64,000 bases of DNA, taken from NCBI RefSeq assembly GCF_002454115.1, contig NZ_DKIH01000010.1:181172-245171 (forward strand). Direction: 5' to 3'. The position numbers were made by a program, and so were the translations under genes. Under the pieces are notes generated by a model. The model ran no database searches and was not told the origin of the DNA. It saw only the letters and a list, made by a program, of their open reading frames with translations. Origin of the DNA: Sphingopyxis sp. UBA6723 (GTDB taxonomy: Bacteria > Pseudomonadota > Alphaproteobacteria > Sphingomonadales > Sphingomonadaceae). Positions within the stretch are counted from its first letter, which is position 1; each line of letters opens with the position of its first letter. This document shows positions 43,136-53,485 of this stretch, piece by piece.

Positions 43136-43410
43136 TAGCGTTTGCCCTTCTTGTCAGCAGCGTGACCGGGGAAGAAGCGCGTCGGCGCAAATTCACCCAG
43201 CTTCATGCCGACCATGTCTTCGTTGACCGATACCGGCACGAACTTGCGGCCGTTATAGACGTTGAAGGTCAGCCCCACGAACTGCGGCAGGATGGTGGAC
43301 CGGCGTGACCAGGTTTTGATAGGCGCATTGCTGCTGCCTTCCTGGGCCGTTTCGGCTTTCTTGAGCAGATGGAGGTCCACGAAAGGACCCTTCCAGACCG
43401 AGCGAGCCAT
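43135..43410 (-). CDS. rpsS: 30S ribosomal protein S19
   Basis: S19 lies in the 30S head and contacts S13. The 91-residue protein reads ARSVWKGPFVDLHLLKKAE and NGRKFVPVSVNEDMVGMKLG, then EFAPTRFFPGHAADKKGKR. Four bases after rplB. Standard order. Confidence 0.97.
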   Translation of the reverse strand: MARSVWKGPFVDLHLLKKAETAQEGSSNAPIKTWSRRSTILPQFVGLTFNVYNGRKFVPVSVNEDMVGMKLGEFAPTRFFPGHAADKKGKR

Positions 43411-43413
43411 GGC

Positions 43414-44265
43414 TTACCTCTTCTTCTTCGCGTGACGCGACCGGATGATCATCTTATCGGTCGATTTGTTGTGGCGCGTGCGCGCACCCTTGGTCGGCTT
43501 GCCCCACGGGGTAACCGGATGACGGCCGCCCGAGGTACGGCCTTCGCCGCCGCCATGCGGGTGATCGACCGGGTTCTTAGCAACACCGCGGGTCAGCGGG
43601 CGCTTGCCGAGCCAGCGGCTGCGACCGGCCTTGCCGAGGTTGGTGTTCTGGTTGTCGGGGTTCGAAACCGCGCCAACCGTACCCATGCAATCGCCGCGAA
43701 TGTAGCGCTGTTCGCCCGAACCGAGACGCACGATGACAAGACCGCGGTCACGACCGACGACCTGCGCATAGGTGCCAGCCGAACGAGCGATCTGGCCGCC
43801 CTTGCCCGGCTTCATTTCGATGTTGTGGACGATCGTGCCGACCGGCATCTGCGACAATTCCATCGCATTGCCCGGCTTCACATCGGTCTTTTTGCCCGCG
43901 ATCACCTTGTCGCCAACCGCCAGACGCTGCGGCGCCAGGATGTAAGCGACGCGGTCCTTGCCAGCATCGTCCTTGCCATAGTTGACGAGGGCGATGAACG
44001 CGGTGCGGTTGGGGTCATATTCCAGACGCTCGACCGTGCCTTCGACGTCCCACAGGCGGCGCTTGAAATCGACGATGCGATAACGCTGCTTGTGACCGCC
44101 GGCGATGCCACGCGAGGTGACATGGCCCTTGTTGTTGCGGCCACCGGTCTTGTTCTTGCCTTCGGTCAGCGCCTTGACGGGCTTGCCCTTCCACAGCGAC
44201 GATTTGTCGACGAGAATCAGGCCGCGCTGCGCGGGGCTGGTCGGATTATAGGACTTAAGTGCCAT
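43414..44265 (-). CDS. rplB: 50S ribosomal protein L2
   Basis: L2 is a large primary rRNA-binding protein near the peptidyl-transferase centre. The 283-residue product has YRIVDFKRR, the loop GRDRGLVIVRLGSGEQRYIR, and the C-terminal GVAKNPVDHPHGGGEGRTSG with the conserved His motif. It is followed by rpsS after three bases. Confidence 0.97.
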   Translation of the reverse strand: MALKSYNPTSPAQRGLILVDKSSLWKGKPVKALTEGKNKTGGRNNKGHVTSRGIAGGHKQRYRIVDFKRRLWDVEGTVERLEYDPNRTAFIALVNYGKDDAGKDRVAYILAPQRLAVGDKVIAGKKTDVKPGNAMELSQMPVGTIVHNIEMKPGKGGQIARSAGTYAQVVGRDRGLVIVRLGSGEQRYIRGDCMGTVGAVSNPDNQNTNLGKAGRSRWLGKRPLTRGVAKNPVDHPHGGGEGRTSGGRHPVTPWGKPTKGARTRHNKSTDKMIIRSRHAKKKR

Positions 44266-44286
44266 TTTCTTTGCCTCTTCCTACAA

Positions 44287-44595
44287 TCAGACGCCGGTGG
44301 TGACGTCGATCGACTGGCCTTCGGCCAGACGAACGATCGCCTTCTTCACGTCGCTGCGGGTGTAGGGCTTGCCCTTCCAGCGCTTGGTCTTGCCCTTGGT
44401 GATGAGCGTGTTCACGCCGATCACCTTGACATCGAACAGCGCCTCGACGGCGGCCTTGATGGCGGGCTTGGTCGCATCGCCTGCGACCTTGAACACCACC
44501 GCGTTGTTTTCGCTGAGCATCGTCGATTTTTCGGTGATCACTGGAGCCAGGATCACGTCATAATGACGAGCGTCGACAGTTTTTGCCTTAGCCAT
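44287..44595 (-). CDS. rplW: 50S ribosomal protein L23
   Basis: L23 is the docking site for trigger factor and SRP at the tunnel exit. The 102-residue protein has APVITEKSTMLSENNAVVFK and VNTLITKGKTKRWKGKPYTR. It overlaps the end of rplD by eight bases, indicating coupled translation. Confidence 0.97.
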   Translation of the reverse strand: MAKAKTVDARHYDVILAPVITEKSTMLSENNAVVFKVAGDATKPAIKAAVEALFDVKVIGVNTLITKGKTKRWKGKPYTRSDVKKAIVRLAEGQSIDVTTGV

Positions 44596-45214
44596 TGAAG
44601 CGTGCCTCCAGCTTTTCGAGGCCGGCGCGGGTCAGGACCAGCGTATCGGCGCGCAAAATGTCATAGACGTTGGCACCCATCGCCGGCATCGAGTTGATAC
44701 CGATCAGGTTGGCCGACGCCATGGCGAAGCTTTCGTGCACCGCATCACCATCGATGAAGAGTGCGCGATTGCCGAGTTCGAGCTTGCCGAGCTGGCCGGC
44801 GAGCGCCTTGGTCTTGGCATCCTTGAGCTCGAGCGTGTCGAGAACGAGGATTTTGCCGCCCTTCGCCTTGTCGCTCAGCGCCATTTTCAGGCCGAGCGTG
44901 CGGATCTTCTTGTTCAGCGAGTGGCCGAAGGTGCGGGCACGCGGGCCATGCGCCTTGCCGCCGCCGATGAAGATCGGAGCTGCGCGATCGCCGTGACGGG
45001 CGGTACCGCCGCCCTTCTGGTTGCCGAACTTCTTGCCGGTGCGCGACACATCGCTGCGTTCGCGAGCGGCACGCGCCGGACCGCGGCGCTTTTCGAGCTG
45101 CCAGCTGACAACGCGGTGAAGGATGTCGGCGCGCGGGTCGACGCCGAACACATCGTCATTGAGATCGATGTCTGCGCCGGCCTTGCCGTCAATGGTGTGA
45201 ACCTTGACCTTCAT
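44588..45214 (-). CDS. rplD: 50S ribosomal protein L4
   Basis: L4 reaches into the exit tunnel and in gammaproteobacteria represses the S10 operon. The 208-residue protein has DVFGVDPRADILHRVVSWQL and KKFGNQKGGGTARHGDRAAP, with GGGKAHGPRARTF in the tunnel loop. It lies two bases after rplC and overlaps rplW by eight bases. Confidence 0.97.
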   Translation of the reverse strand: MKVKVHTIDGKAGADIDLNDDVFGVDPRADILHRVVSWQLEKRRGPARAARERSDVSRTGKKFGNQKGGGTARHGDRAAPIFIGGGKAHGPRARTFGHSLNKKIRTLGLKMALSDKAKGGKILVLDTLELKDAKTKALAGQLGKLELGNRALFIDGDAVHESFAMASANLIGINSMPAMGANVYDILRADTLVLTRAGLEKLEARFNG

Positions 45215-45216
45215 GA

Positions 45217-45993
45217 TCAGGACTCCTGTGCGCCGTCGGTGGTGGCAGTGTCGACCACGGTGTCTTCGACCGGGGTTTCCACAGGCGCATCAGCCGGGGC
45301 TTCTTGATTGGCGTTCGCCGCGCTCTTGATGCCCGCCGGATAGGGGGCTTCGGGATGACGCGGCAGCTTGACGGCGTCGCGGACCATCAGCCAGCCACCC
45401 TTCGAGCCAGGGACCGAGCCCTTGACGAAGAGAAGGCCGCGCTCGACGTCGGTGCGGACGATTTCGAGATTCTGCTGGGTGCGATTGCGCGCGCCCATGT
45501 GACCGGCCATCTTCTTGTTCTTGAAGACGCGGCCCGGATCCTGACGGTTACCGGTCGAACCATGCGCACGGTGGCTGATCGAAACGCCGTGGGTGGCGCG
45601 CATACCGCCGAAACCCCAACGCTTCATCGCACCGGCAAAGCCCTTACCCTGGGTCACGCCCTGGATGTCGACGATCTGGCCAGCGACGAAATGGTCGGCC
45701 GACAGTTCGGCACCGACGTCGAGCGTCGCGTCGTCAGCGACGCGGAATTCGACGACCTTTGCCTTGGGCTCGACTTCGGCCTTGCCGAAGGCGCCGCGCT
45801 GCGGCTTGGCGACGTTCTTCGCCTTGGCCGATCCGGCACCGAGTTGGACGGCCACATAGCCGTCGCGTTCTTGTTCGCGCACAGAGATAACCTGACAGCC
45901 TTCGAGGCTCAGGACGGTGACGGGCACATGGCGGCCGTCGTCCTGAAACAGGCGGGTCATCCCCATTTTCTTCGCGATCACGCCAGTCCGCAT
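45217..45993 (-). CDS. rplC: 50S ribosomal protein L3 with acidic C-terminal tail
   Basis: L3 helps start 50S assembly. The 258-residue protein begins RTGVIAKKMGMTRLFQDDGR and has QGVTQGKGFAGAMKRWGFGG and the glutamine-methylation region STGNRQDPGRVFKNKKMAGH. It is about 50 residues longer than E. coli L3; the extra C-terminus is rich in Ala, Glu, Asp, Pro and Thr. GGAG seven bases upstream fixes the start at 45993; the in-frame stretch farther upstream is the structured spacer after rpsJ. Confidence 0.96.
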   Translation of the reverse strand: MRTGVIAKKMGMTRLFQDDGRHVPVTVLSLEGCQVISVREQERDGYVAVQLGAGSAKAKNVAKPQRGAFGKAEVEPKAKVVEFRVADDATLDVGAELSADHFVAGQIVDIQGVTQGKGFAGAMKRWGFGGMRATHGVSISHRAHGSTGNRQDPGRVFKNKKMAGHMGARNRTQQNLEIVRTDVERGLLFVKGSVPGSKGGWLMVRDAVKLPRHPEAPYPAGIKSAANANQEAPADAPVETPVEDTVVDTATTDGAQES

Positions 45994-46291
45994 GATCATA
46001 CTCCTCAACAGAGGCCGGGCGGACCATTCCGCACGGCGTGTGGGCCTCCGTCGGGGCGAACCCCGGTGGAAACCCTCCCAGCCCAGAATTTCGATGGTCG
46101 CCCCGTCCGGGCTGAGGTGCCGCCTTCCCGAGGGAGAAGCGGCGAGACGGGGGACGCAGCCCGGACCATGTTGCTTCCAGGGAAGCGGTCCGGCGGTATC
46201 CACCCTATCGTCGGTCCGGATCGCTCCGAACAATGCAGTCACCGAAGTGTCTGCCGATAGAGACCCCGGCCTGCGCCGGGGCGTCGCTAGC
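45994..46291 (-). promoter_or_regulatory. Structured 298-base spacer between rpsJ and rplC
   Basis: rpsJ and rplC are normally almost adjacent, yet here 298 bases intervene. On the minus strand the spacer can form several hairpins: CCCCGGC-loop-GCCGGGG (46264-46281, just after the rpsJ stop), an imperfect GCCGC/GCGGC stem (46119-46143), GGGG-TTCG-CCCC (46052-46065) and GCGGA-ATGG-TCCGC (46019-46032, about 25 bases before rplC). No gene, no T-run and no copy of the window's repeat families was seen. It could be a ribosomal-protein leader controlling rplC onward, or hold an internal promoter. Inference from structure and position. Confidence 0.45.
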
Positions 46292-46603
46292 TTAAGCCAG
46301 CTTGATTTCTACGTTCACGCCCGCGGCAAGGTCGAGCTTCATCAGCGCATCGACCGTCTGCGGGGTGGGCTGCACGATGTCGAGCAGCCGCTTGTGGGTA
46401 CGCACCTCGAACTGCTCGCGCGACTTTTTGTCGATGTGCGGGCCGCGGTTCACGGTGAATTTTTCAATGCGCGTCGGCAGCGGGATCGGGCCGCGAATAA
46501 GCGCTCCGGTACGACGCGCCGTGTCGGCGATGTCGGTGGTAGCCTGATCGAGCACGCGGTGATCAAAGGCCTTGAGGCGAATGCGAATATTCTGCGTTTC
46601 CAT
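46292..46603 (-). CDS. rpsJ: 30S ribosomal protein S10
   Basis: S10 lies in the 30S head and, as NusE, also takes part in antitermination. The 103-residue protein has ETQNIRIRLKAFDHRVLDQA and RGPIPLPTRIEKFTVNRGPH, typical of the family. It is preceded by tuf and a terminator-like hairpin, and followed by an unusually long structured spacer before rplC. Confidence 0.97.
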   Translation of the reverse strand: METQNIRIRLKAFDHRVLDQATTDIADTARRTGALIRGPIPLPTRIEKFTVNRGPHIDKKSREQFEVRTHKRLLDIVQPTPQTVDALMKLDLAAGVNVEIKLA

Positions 46604-46705
46604 GACTATTCCAGTCGAATCCCGTCTGACGATGCGAAAGAGCCGAAATGGCCTGTTCCGGCCCCCTACTGGAAGCCGGCCCGGCCATCAAAAATCTTTA
46701 AGCTA

Positions 46706-46741
46706 CGAGCCGCCCGAATCGCTTCCGAATCAGGCGGCTCG
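46706..46741 (-). terminator. Terminator-like hairpin between tuf and rpsJ
   Basis: On the minus strand, 11 bases past the tuf stop, GAGCCGCC (46733-46740) pairs with GGCGGCTC (46707-46714) across an 18-base loop, and a T-rich stretch (CTTAAAGATTTTT) follows. The T-run is about ten bases from the stem, so termination is probably partial, separating str and S10 expression. Confidence 0.5.
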
Positions 46742-46751
46742 CGGCCCTATA

Positions 46752-47942
46752 TTACTTTGTGATCGTCGCCACAACCCCTGCGCCGACGGTACGACCGCCT
46801 TCGCGGATTGCAAAGCGCAGACCCGGGTCCATGGCGATCGGTGCGATCAGCTTGACGGCCAGCTGGACGTTGTCGCCCGGCATCACCATTTCGGTGCCCT
46901 CGGGGAGGATGACCTCGCCGGTGACGTCGGTGGTGCGGAAGTAGAACTGCGGACGATAGTTGGCGAAGAATGGCGTGTGACGGCCGCCTTCGTCCTTCGA
47001 CAGCACATAAACTTCCGAAGTGAATTCGGTGTGCGGCTTGATCGTGCCGGGCTTGCAAAGAACCTGGCCACGCTCGACTTCTTCACGGCCGACGCCGCGG
47101 ATCAGCGCGCCGACGTTGTCGCCAGCCTGGCCCTGGTCGAGCAGCTTGCGGAACATTTCGACGCCGGTCACGACGGTCTTCTTGGTGTCCTTGATGCCGA
47201 CGATTTCGACTTCTTCACCAACCTTGACGATGCCGGTTTCGATACGACCGGTCACAACCGTACCGCGACCCGAAATCGAGAACACGTCTTCGATCGGCAT
47301 CAGGAAGGGCTTGTCGAGCGGACGTTCCGGCTGCGGGATCCACGCGTCGACGGCTTCCATCAACTTCAGGATCGCGTCCTTGCCGATGGCGTCGTCGCGG
47401 CCTTCCAGAGCGGCAAGCGCCGAACCCGGGATGATGGGGATATTGTCGCCGTCGAAGTCGCGCTTCGACAGTTCTTCGCGGATTTCGAGCTCTACGAGTT
47501 CGAGCAGTTCGGGATCGTCCAGCTGGTCGACCTTGTTCAGGAAGACGACCATGGTCGGCACGCCGACCTGCTTGGCGAGCAGGATGTGCTCCTTGGTCTG
47601 CGGCATCGGGCCGTCAGCGGCCGACACCACCAGGATTGCGCCGTCCATCTGGGCAGCACCGGTGATCATGTTCTTCACATAGTCGGCGTGGCCCGGGCAG
47701 TCGACGTGTGCATAGTGACGCGCGCCGGTTTCATATTCGACGTGGGCGGTCGAAATGGTGATGCCGCGCTCGCGCTCTTCGGGCGCCTTGTCGATGTTCG
47801 CGAAGTCGACGGCGACGCCGCCCGACGTTTCGGCGAGCACCTTGGTGATCGCTGCGGTCAGCGAGGTCTTGCCATGGTCGACGTGACCGATGGTGCCGAT
47901 GTTGCAGTGCGGCTTGTTCCGCTCAAATTTTGCCTTGGCCAT
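46752..47942 (-). CDS. tuf: Elongation factor Tu
   Basis: EF-Tu delivers aminoacyl-tRNA to the ribosome. The 396-residue GTPase has the P-loop GHVDHGKTS, switch II DCPGHADYVKNM, NKVD and domains II and III ending GAGVVATITK. It lies between fusA and rpsJ, joining the str and S10 operons. Only one tuf is seen in the window; a second copy elsewhere is common in proteobacteria. Confidence 0.98.
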   Translation of the reverse strand: MAKAKFERNKPHCNIGTIGHVDHGKTSLTAAITKVLAETSGGVAVDFANIDKAPEERERGITISTAHVEYETGARHYAHVDCPGHADYVKNMITGAAQMDGAILVVSAADGPMPQTKEHILLAKQVGVPTMVVFLNKVDQLDDPELLELVELEIREELSKRDFDGDNIPIIPGSALAALEGRDDAIGKDAILKLMEAVDAWIPQPERPLDKPFLMPIEDVFSISGRGTVVTGRIETGIVKVGEEVEIVGIKDTKKTVVTGVEMFRKLLDQGQAGDNVGALIRGVGREEVERGQVLCKPGTIKPHTEFTSEVYVLSKDEGGRHTPFFANYRPQFYFRTTDVTGEVILPEGTEMVMPGDNVQLAVKLIAPIAMDPGLRFAIREGGRTVGAGVVATITK

Positions 47943-48061
47943 GATCTTACCCTTGTCCTTAGTCTGGCGTGTCTAAATGCTCAGAAAATTGTTCGTTCGG
48001 CGGAACCGCCTGATGAAACAGGCGCCGCCATTAGTCGGCTTTGCAGAAGAGGGCAAGCCCT

Positions 48062-48097
48062 GCGGGGTGAAAGCGGCCCGAAAGCCGTTCACCCCGC
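48062..48097 (-). other. Strong hairpin after fusA
   Basis: Just past the fusA stop, GCGGGGTGAA and TTCACCCCGC (48062-48071 and 48088-48097) form a 10-base-pair stem, with a smaller CGGC/GCCG stem inside. On the minus strand the T-run comes before, not after, the stem, so it is not a standard terminator. It may stabilise the fusA message or act as a processing site before tuf. Confidence 0.4.
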
Positions 48098-48104
48098 AAA
48101 AAGC

Positions 48105-50198
<2,094 letters not shown>

Positions 50199-50303
50199 GG
50201 TCTTTTCCTTGGATGTGGGGGGCGGCCTGTTGAGCCGCCCCCGATATAGGAAGAATTGTTGCGATTGCGAGACGCCCCCAGAACACGGGGAGCGTCCCGG
50301 CAA

Positions 50304-50774
50304 TTACCAGCGGTAGTGGCTGAAAGCGCGGTTCGCTTCGGCCATACGGTGGGTATCTTCGCGCTTCTTCACCGCGTTGCCGCGGTTGTTCGACGCGTCG
50401 AGCAGCTCACCCGACAGGCGCGCGGCCATCGTCGTTTCGCTGCGGTTGCGCGCCGCGGTGATCAGCCAGCGGATCGCCAGCGCCTGCGCGCGGTCGGGGC
50501 GGACTTCGACCGGAACCTGATAGGTCGCACCGCCGACGCGGCGGCTGCGGACCTCGATGTTCGGGCGGATATTCGCCAGCGCTTCGTGGAACACGGCGAG
50601 CGGTTCCTTCTTGGCGCGGGCTTCGACCGATTCGAGCGCACCGTAAACGATGTTTTCGGCGACCGACTTTTTCCCGTCCAGCATGACGCTGTTCATGAAT
50701 TTCGACAGCACCGTATCACCGAAACGGGGATCGGGCAGGATTTCGCGGCGTTCAGGACGACGACGACGAGCCAT
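50304..50774 (-). CDS. rpsG: 30S ribosomal protein S7
   Basis: S7 starts assembly of the 30S head and lines the E site; in E. coli it also represses the str operon. The 156-residue product begins ARRRRPERREILPDPRFGD and has ENIVYGALESVEARAKKEPL and RWLITAARNRSETTMAARLS. The family length of 156 supports the start at 50774 over an ATG six codons earlier. Confidence 0.97.
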   Translation of the reverse strand: MARRRRPERREILPDPRFGDTVLSKFMNSVMLDGKKSVAENIVYGALESVEARAKKEPLAVFHEALANIRPNIEVRSRRVGGATYQVPVEVRPDRAQALAIRWLITAARNRSETTMAARLSGELLDASNNRGNAVKKREDTHRMAEANRAFSHYRW

Positions 50775-50851
50775 AGGATATTCCTTTACCAACAGCGTCC
50801 CGGCGCAGGTGCGACATCGGGACGATCAATTCACCAGAAAAAGCGGCGCCC

Positions 50852-51223
<372 letters not shown>

Positions 51224-51529
51224 GAATGCTTCACCTTTAAATGTTCGCCCATCGGAGCGAACGGTTACTGTACCGCGGTGGATGAAGCATTGGTCCAAAG
51301 TCCCGCAGAAATCCGCGGAAAACGGGCAACCTTGTAACAGCAAAAGACCCCGGCTGATCATCTCGATCGTCCGGAGGCTTCATCCGCGCCAGCAATGTTC
51401 AGCGCTGTTGTAACCGAAAAAGGCGGTTAAGCGCCGCTTTCGATCGACGCGGCCCCTAGCGGTGATTCCCTTGAGGGTCAAGGGGCGAGCAAGATTGTTG
51501 CGCCACGCCCGCCGGGCTATCGGTGGCCG
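51224..51529 (-). promoter_or_regulatory. str operon upstream region with candidate promoter
   Basis: This 306-base divergent gap lies between rpsL and a DNA glycosylase gene. On the minus strand TTGACC (51476-51481) is followed after 17 bases by TAGGGG (51453-51458); the -35 is good and the -10 poor. A start there would give a leader of about 220 bases before rpsL. The leader is only mildly structured by eye and contains AT-rich TTTAAAGGTGAA just before the start codon, which includes the ribosome site. No gene seen. Confidence 0.35.
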
Positions 51530-52030
51530 ATGCCCGCGATCCGCCACGCCAGCTTTGCACCCCAGGTCGCCCCCGACACCCGGCTGCTGATCCTCGGCAG
51601 CCTGCCCGGTGCGCGGTCGCTCGCCGAGCGGCAATATTATGCGCATCCGACGAACCAGTTCTGGCGGCTGGTCGGTGCGGTGATCGGCGAACCGCTTGCA
51701 ATGATGCCCTACGACGACCGACTGGCCCGGCTGCGCGCCGCGAAGATCGGCCTGTGGGACGTGATCCGCACCGCCGAACGACGGTCGAGCAGTGACAGCG
51801 AGATTCGCGCGTTTGAAGCGCAGGATCTAGCGTCGCTGGTGGCTACCTTGCCCAAGCTGAGCATGATCGCATTTAACGGTGGTACGGCGGCGGCCATCGG
51901 ACGGCGGCAATTGCCGCCCCTGCAAAGCATCGCCGTCATTGATCTGCCATCAAGTAGCGCCGCCAACACCAGCGGCTACGCTGCCAAACTGGAGGAGTGG
52001 CTACGGCTGCGCGACGCGCCAGCGCAATAA
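51530..52030 (+). CDS. DNA-deoxyinosine (hypoxanthine) glycosylase, UDG superfamily
   Basis: Members of this family remove hypoxanthine, the product of adenine deamination, from DNA. The 166-residue protein has LILGSLPGARSLAERQYYAH and PTNQFWRLVG, the family's first active-site block, LWDVIRTAERRSSSD, and a late IDLPSSSAANTSGY that matches the motif near the C-terminus (SPA-like in relatives). Divergent from the str operon and followed by repeat B. Together with rdgB, this window carries two inosine-directed safeguards. Confidence 0.87.
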   Translation: MPAIRHASFAPQVAPDTRLLILGSLPGARSLAERQYYAHPTNQFWRLVGAVIGEPLAMMPYDDRLARLRAAKIGLWDVIRTAERRSSSDSEIRAFEAQDLASLVATLPKLSMIAFNGGTAAAIGRRQLPPLQSIAVIDLPSSSAANTSGYAAKLEEWLRLRDAPAQ

Positions 52031-52035
52031 CCCAT

Positions 52036-52129
52036 CGTCATTGCGACCCCGGCGAAAGCCGGGGGAAGCAATCCATAGCGGTTACCGCCTACTCTGGATT
52101 GCCGCGTCGCTTCGCTCCTTGCAATGACG
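52036..52129. repeat. Palindromic repeat family B, copy 3 (diverged)
   Basis: CGTCATTGCGA and TTGCAATGACG outer arms and GCAATCCA/TGGATTGC inner arms mark this as family B. Its left arm carries an inserted CCCCGGCGAAAGCCGGGGG palindrome that resembles repeat A'. It lies between convergent genes. Confidence 0.8.
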
Positions 52130-52141
52130 AGGAAGGTGAGA

Positions 52142-53443
52142 TCAGTCGATCACCCTGCCCCGCGCCATCACGAAATCGACCTTTTTCAGCGCCCGCACAT
52201 CGGCGATCGGGTCGCTGGCGACCGCGATGATGTCGGCGCTCTTACCCGGCGCGATGGTGCCGATTTCATTCGACAGGCCGAGCAGGTCGGCGGCGTTCAC
52301 CGTTGCGGCCTTCAGCGCCGCGACCGGGGTCATGCCGTGCTGCACCATCAGTTCGAACTCGTCGCCGTTGCGGCCGTGCTTCGATACGCCGGCGTCGGTG
52401 CCGAAGGCGATCTTGACTCCGCGCGGGACGAGCTGTTCCAGGCTCTTGCCGGTGATTTCGATCCGCCATTTGATCTTGGCCAGCACATCGGGTTCATAGG
52501 CGCCCGGATTAGCCGCGATGCGTTCCTTATAGCCATTCACCGTCGACAGCGTCGGGACATAATAGGTTTTCGATTTCGCCCATTGGGCCATCGTCGCTTC
52601 GTCGAGGATCGTGCCATGCTCGATCGAATCGGCGCCTGCGGTCAGCGCAAGGCGGATGCCATCGGCGCCATGGGCATGGACCGCGACTTTTTTGCCGAAC
52701 AACTGGGCGGTTTCGACGATCGCCTTGGCCTCGTCGTCAAACATCTGTTTGCCCAGCCCGGCGCCAATGCGGCTGTTGACCCCGCCGGTCGAGGCGAATT
52801 TGATCACATCAGCGCCGCGCCCGACCTGGAGCCGCACCGCGCGGCGACAATCGTCGGCGCCGTTGCACGTATTGCCCGCCCCTGCAAAAAAGGGCCGCAG
52901 CTCGTCGCGATAGCCGAGCGAGCCGTCCATATGCCCGGCGCTGCCCGAAATGCTGGCCCCCGCATCGACGATGCGCGGCCCCTGTACCTTGCCCGCGAGG
53001 ATCGCGTCGCGCAGCGCCAGCGTCGCGCCGTCGCCATCGCCGAGGTTGCGGACCGTGGTAAAACCCGCGCGCAGCGTCTTCATCCCGTTGACCTCGGCAT
53101 TGAAGGCCTGCGCTGCGGGGCTGAGCGTGACATCCTCCAACTGCCCCGCGATGCCGCCCGCGTCGCTGGTCAGATGGACATGGCTGTCGATCAGGCCGGG
53201 GAGGACATATTTGTCCTTGACGTCGATCAGCGTCGCGCCGGGTTCGGCGGACTGATAACCGTCGGCGACACTGACGATGCGCCCGTTTTCGACGACGATC
53301 GTCGACGCGCCACGCACCGGCTTGCCGGGTTCGGCGAGCAATTGCCCGGCGTGGATTACGGTGCGCGCGGGCGCCTGCGCAGCAAGCGGGGTTACGAGCG
53401 CCGCGCCGAGCAGCGCGAGCGGAAGGCAATGGATCGGTTTCAT
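52142..53443 (-). CDS. Exported amidohydrolase, possible Xaa-Arg/Lys dipeptidase
   Basis: The 433-residue protein has a signal peptide (residues 1-23, TPLAAQA) and an amidohydrolase-superfamily barrel: metal His88 and His90 (GLIDSHVHLTSD), KFASTGGV with the probable carboxylated Lys, HAHG, EHGT and the late FGTDAG Asp. The pattern fits the prolidase-like subgroup (Sgx9260/Cc2672 type), some members of which cleave dipeptides with C-terminal Arg or Lys. Substrate is unproven. It is followed upstream (5') by the S8 protease gene on the same strand, about 40 bases away. Confidence 0.82.
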   Translation of the reverse strand: MKPIHCLPLALLGAALVTPLAAQAPARTVIHAGQLLAEPGKPVRGASTIVVENGRIVSVADGYQSAEPGATLIDVKDKYVLPGLIDSHVHLTSDAGGIAGQLEDVTLSPAAQAFNAEVNGMKTLRAGFTTVRNLGDGDGATLALRDAILAGKVQGPRIVDAGASISGSAGHMDGSLGYRDELRPFFAGAGNTCNGADDCRRAVRLQVGRGADVIKFASTGGVNSRIGAGLGKQMFDDEAKAIVETAQLFGKKVAVHAHGADGIRLALTAGADSIEHGTILDEATMAQWAKSKTYYVPTLSTVNGYKERIAANPGAYEPDVLAKIKWRIEITGKSLEQLVPRGVKIAFGTDAGVSKHGRNGDEFELMVQHGMTPVAALKAATVNAADLLGLSNEIGTIAPGKSADIIAVASDPIADVRALKKVDFVMARGRVID

Positions 53444-53485
53444 GCTGGCATCCCCTGATTTGAGTATGGGGTCCGTTAAAGCCGA

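Noticed and set aside
45994..46242. In-frame N-terminal extension of rplC
   Set aside because: L3 has a clear family N-terminus at 45993 with a ribosome site; the extension is the structured spacer.
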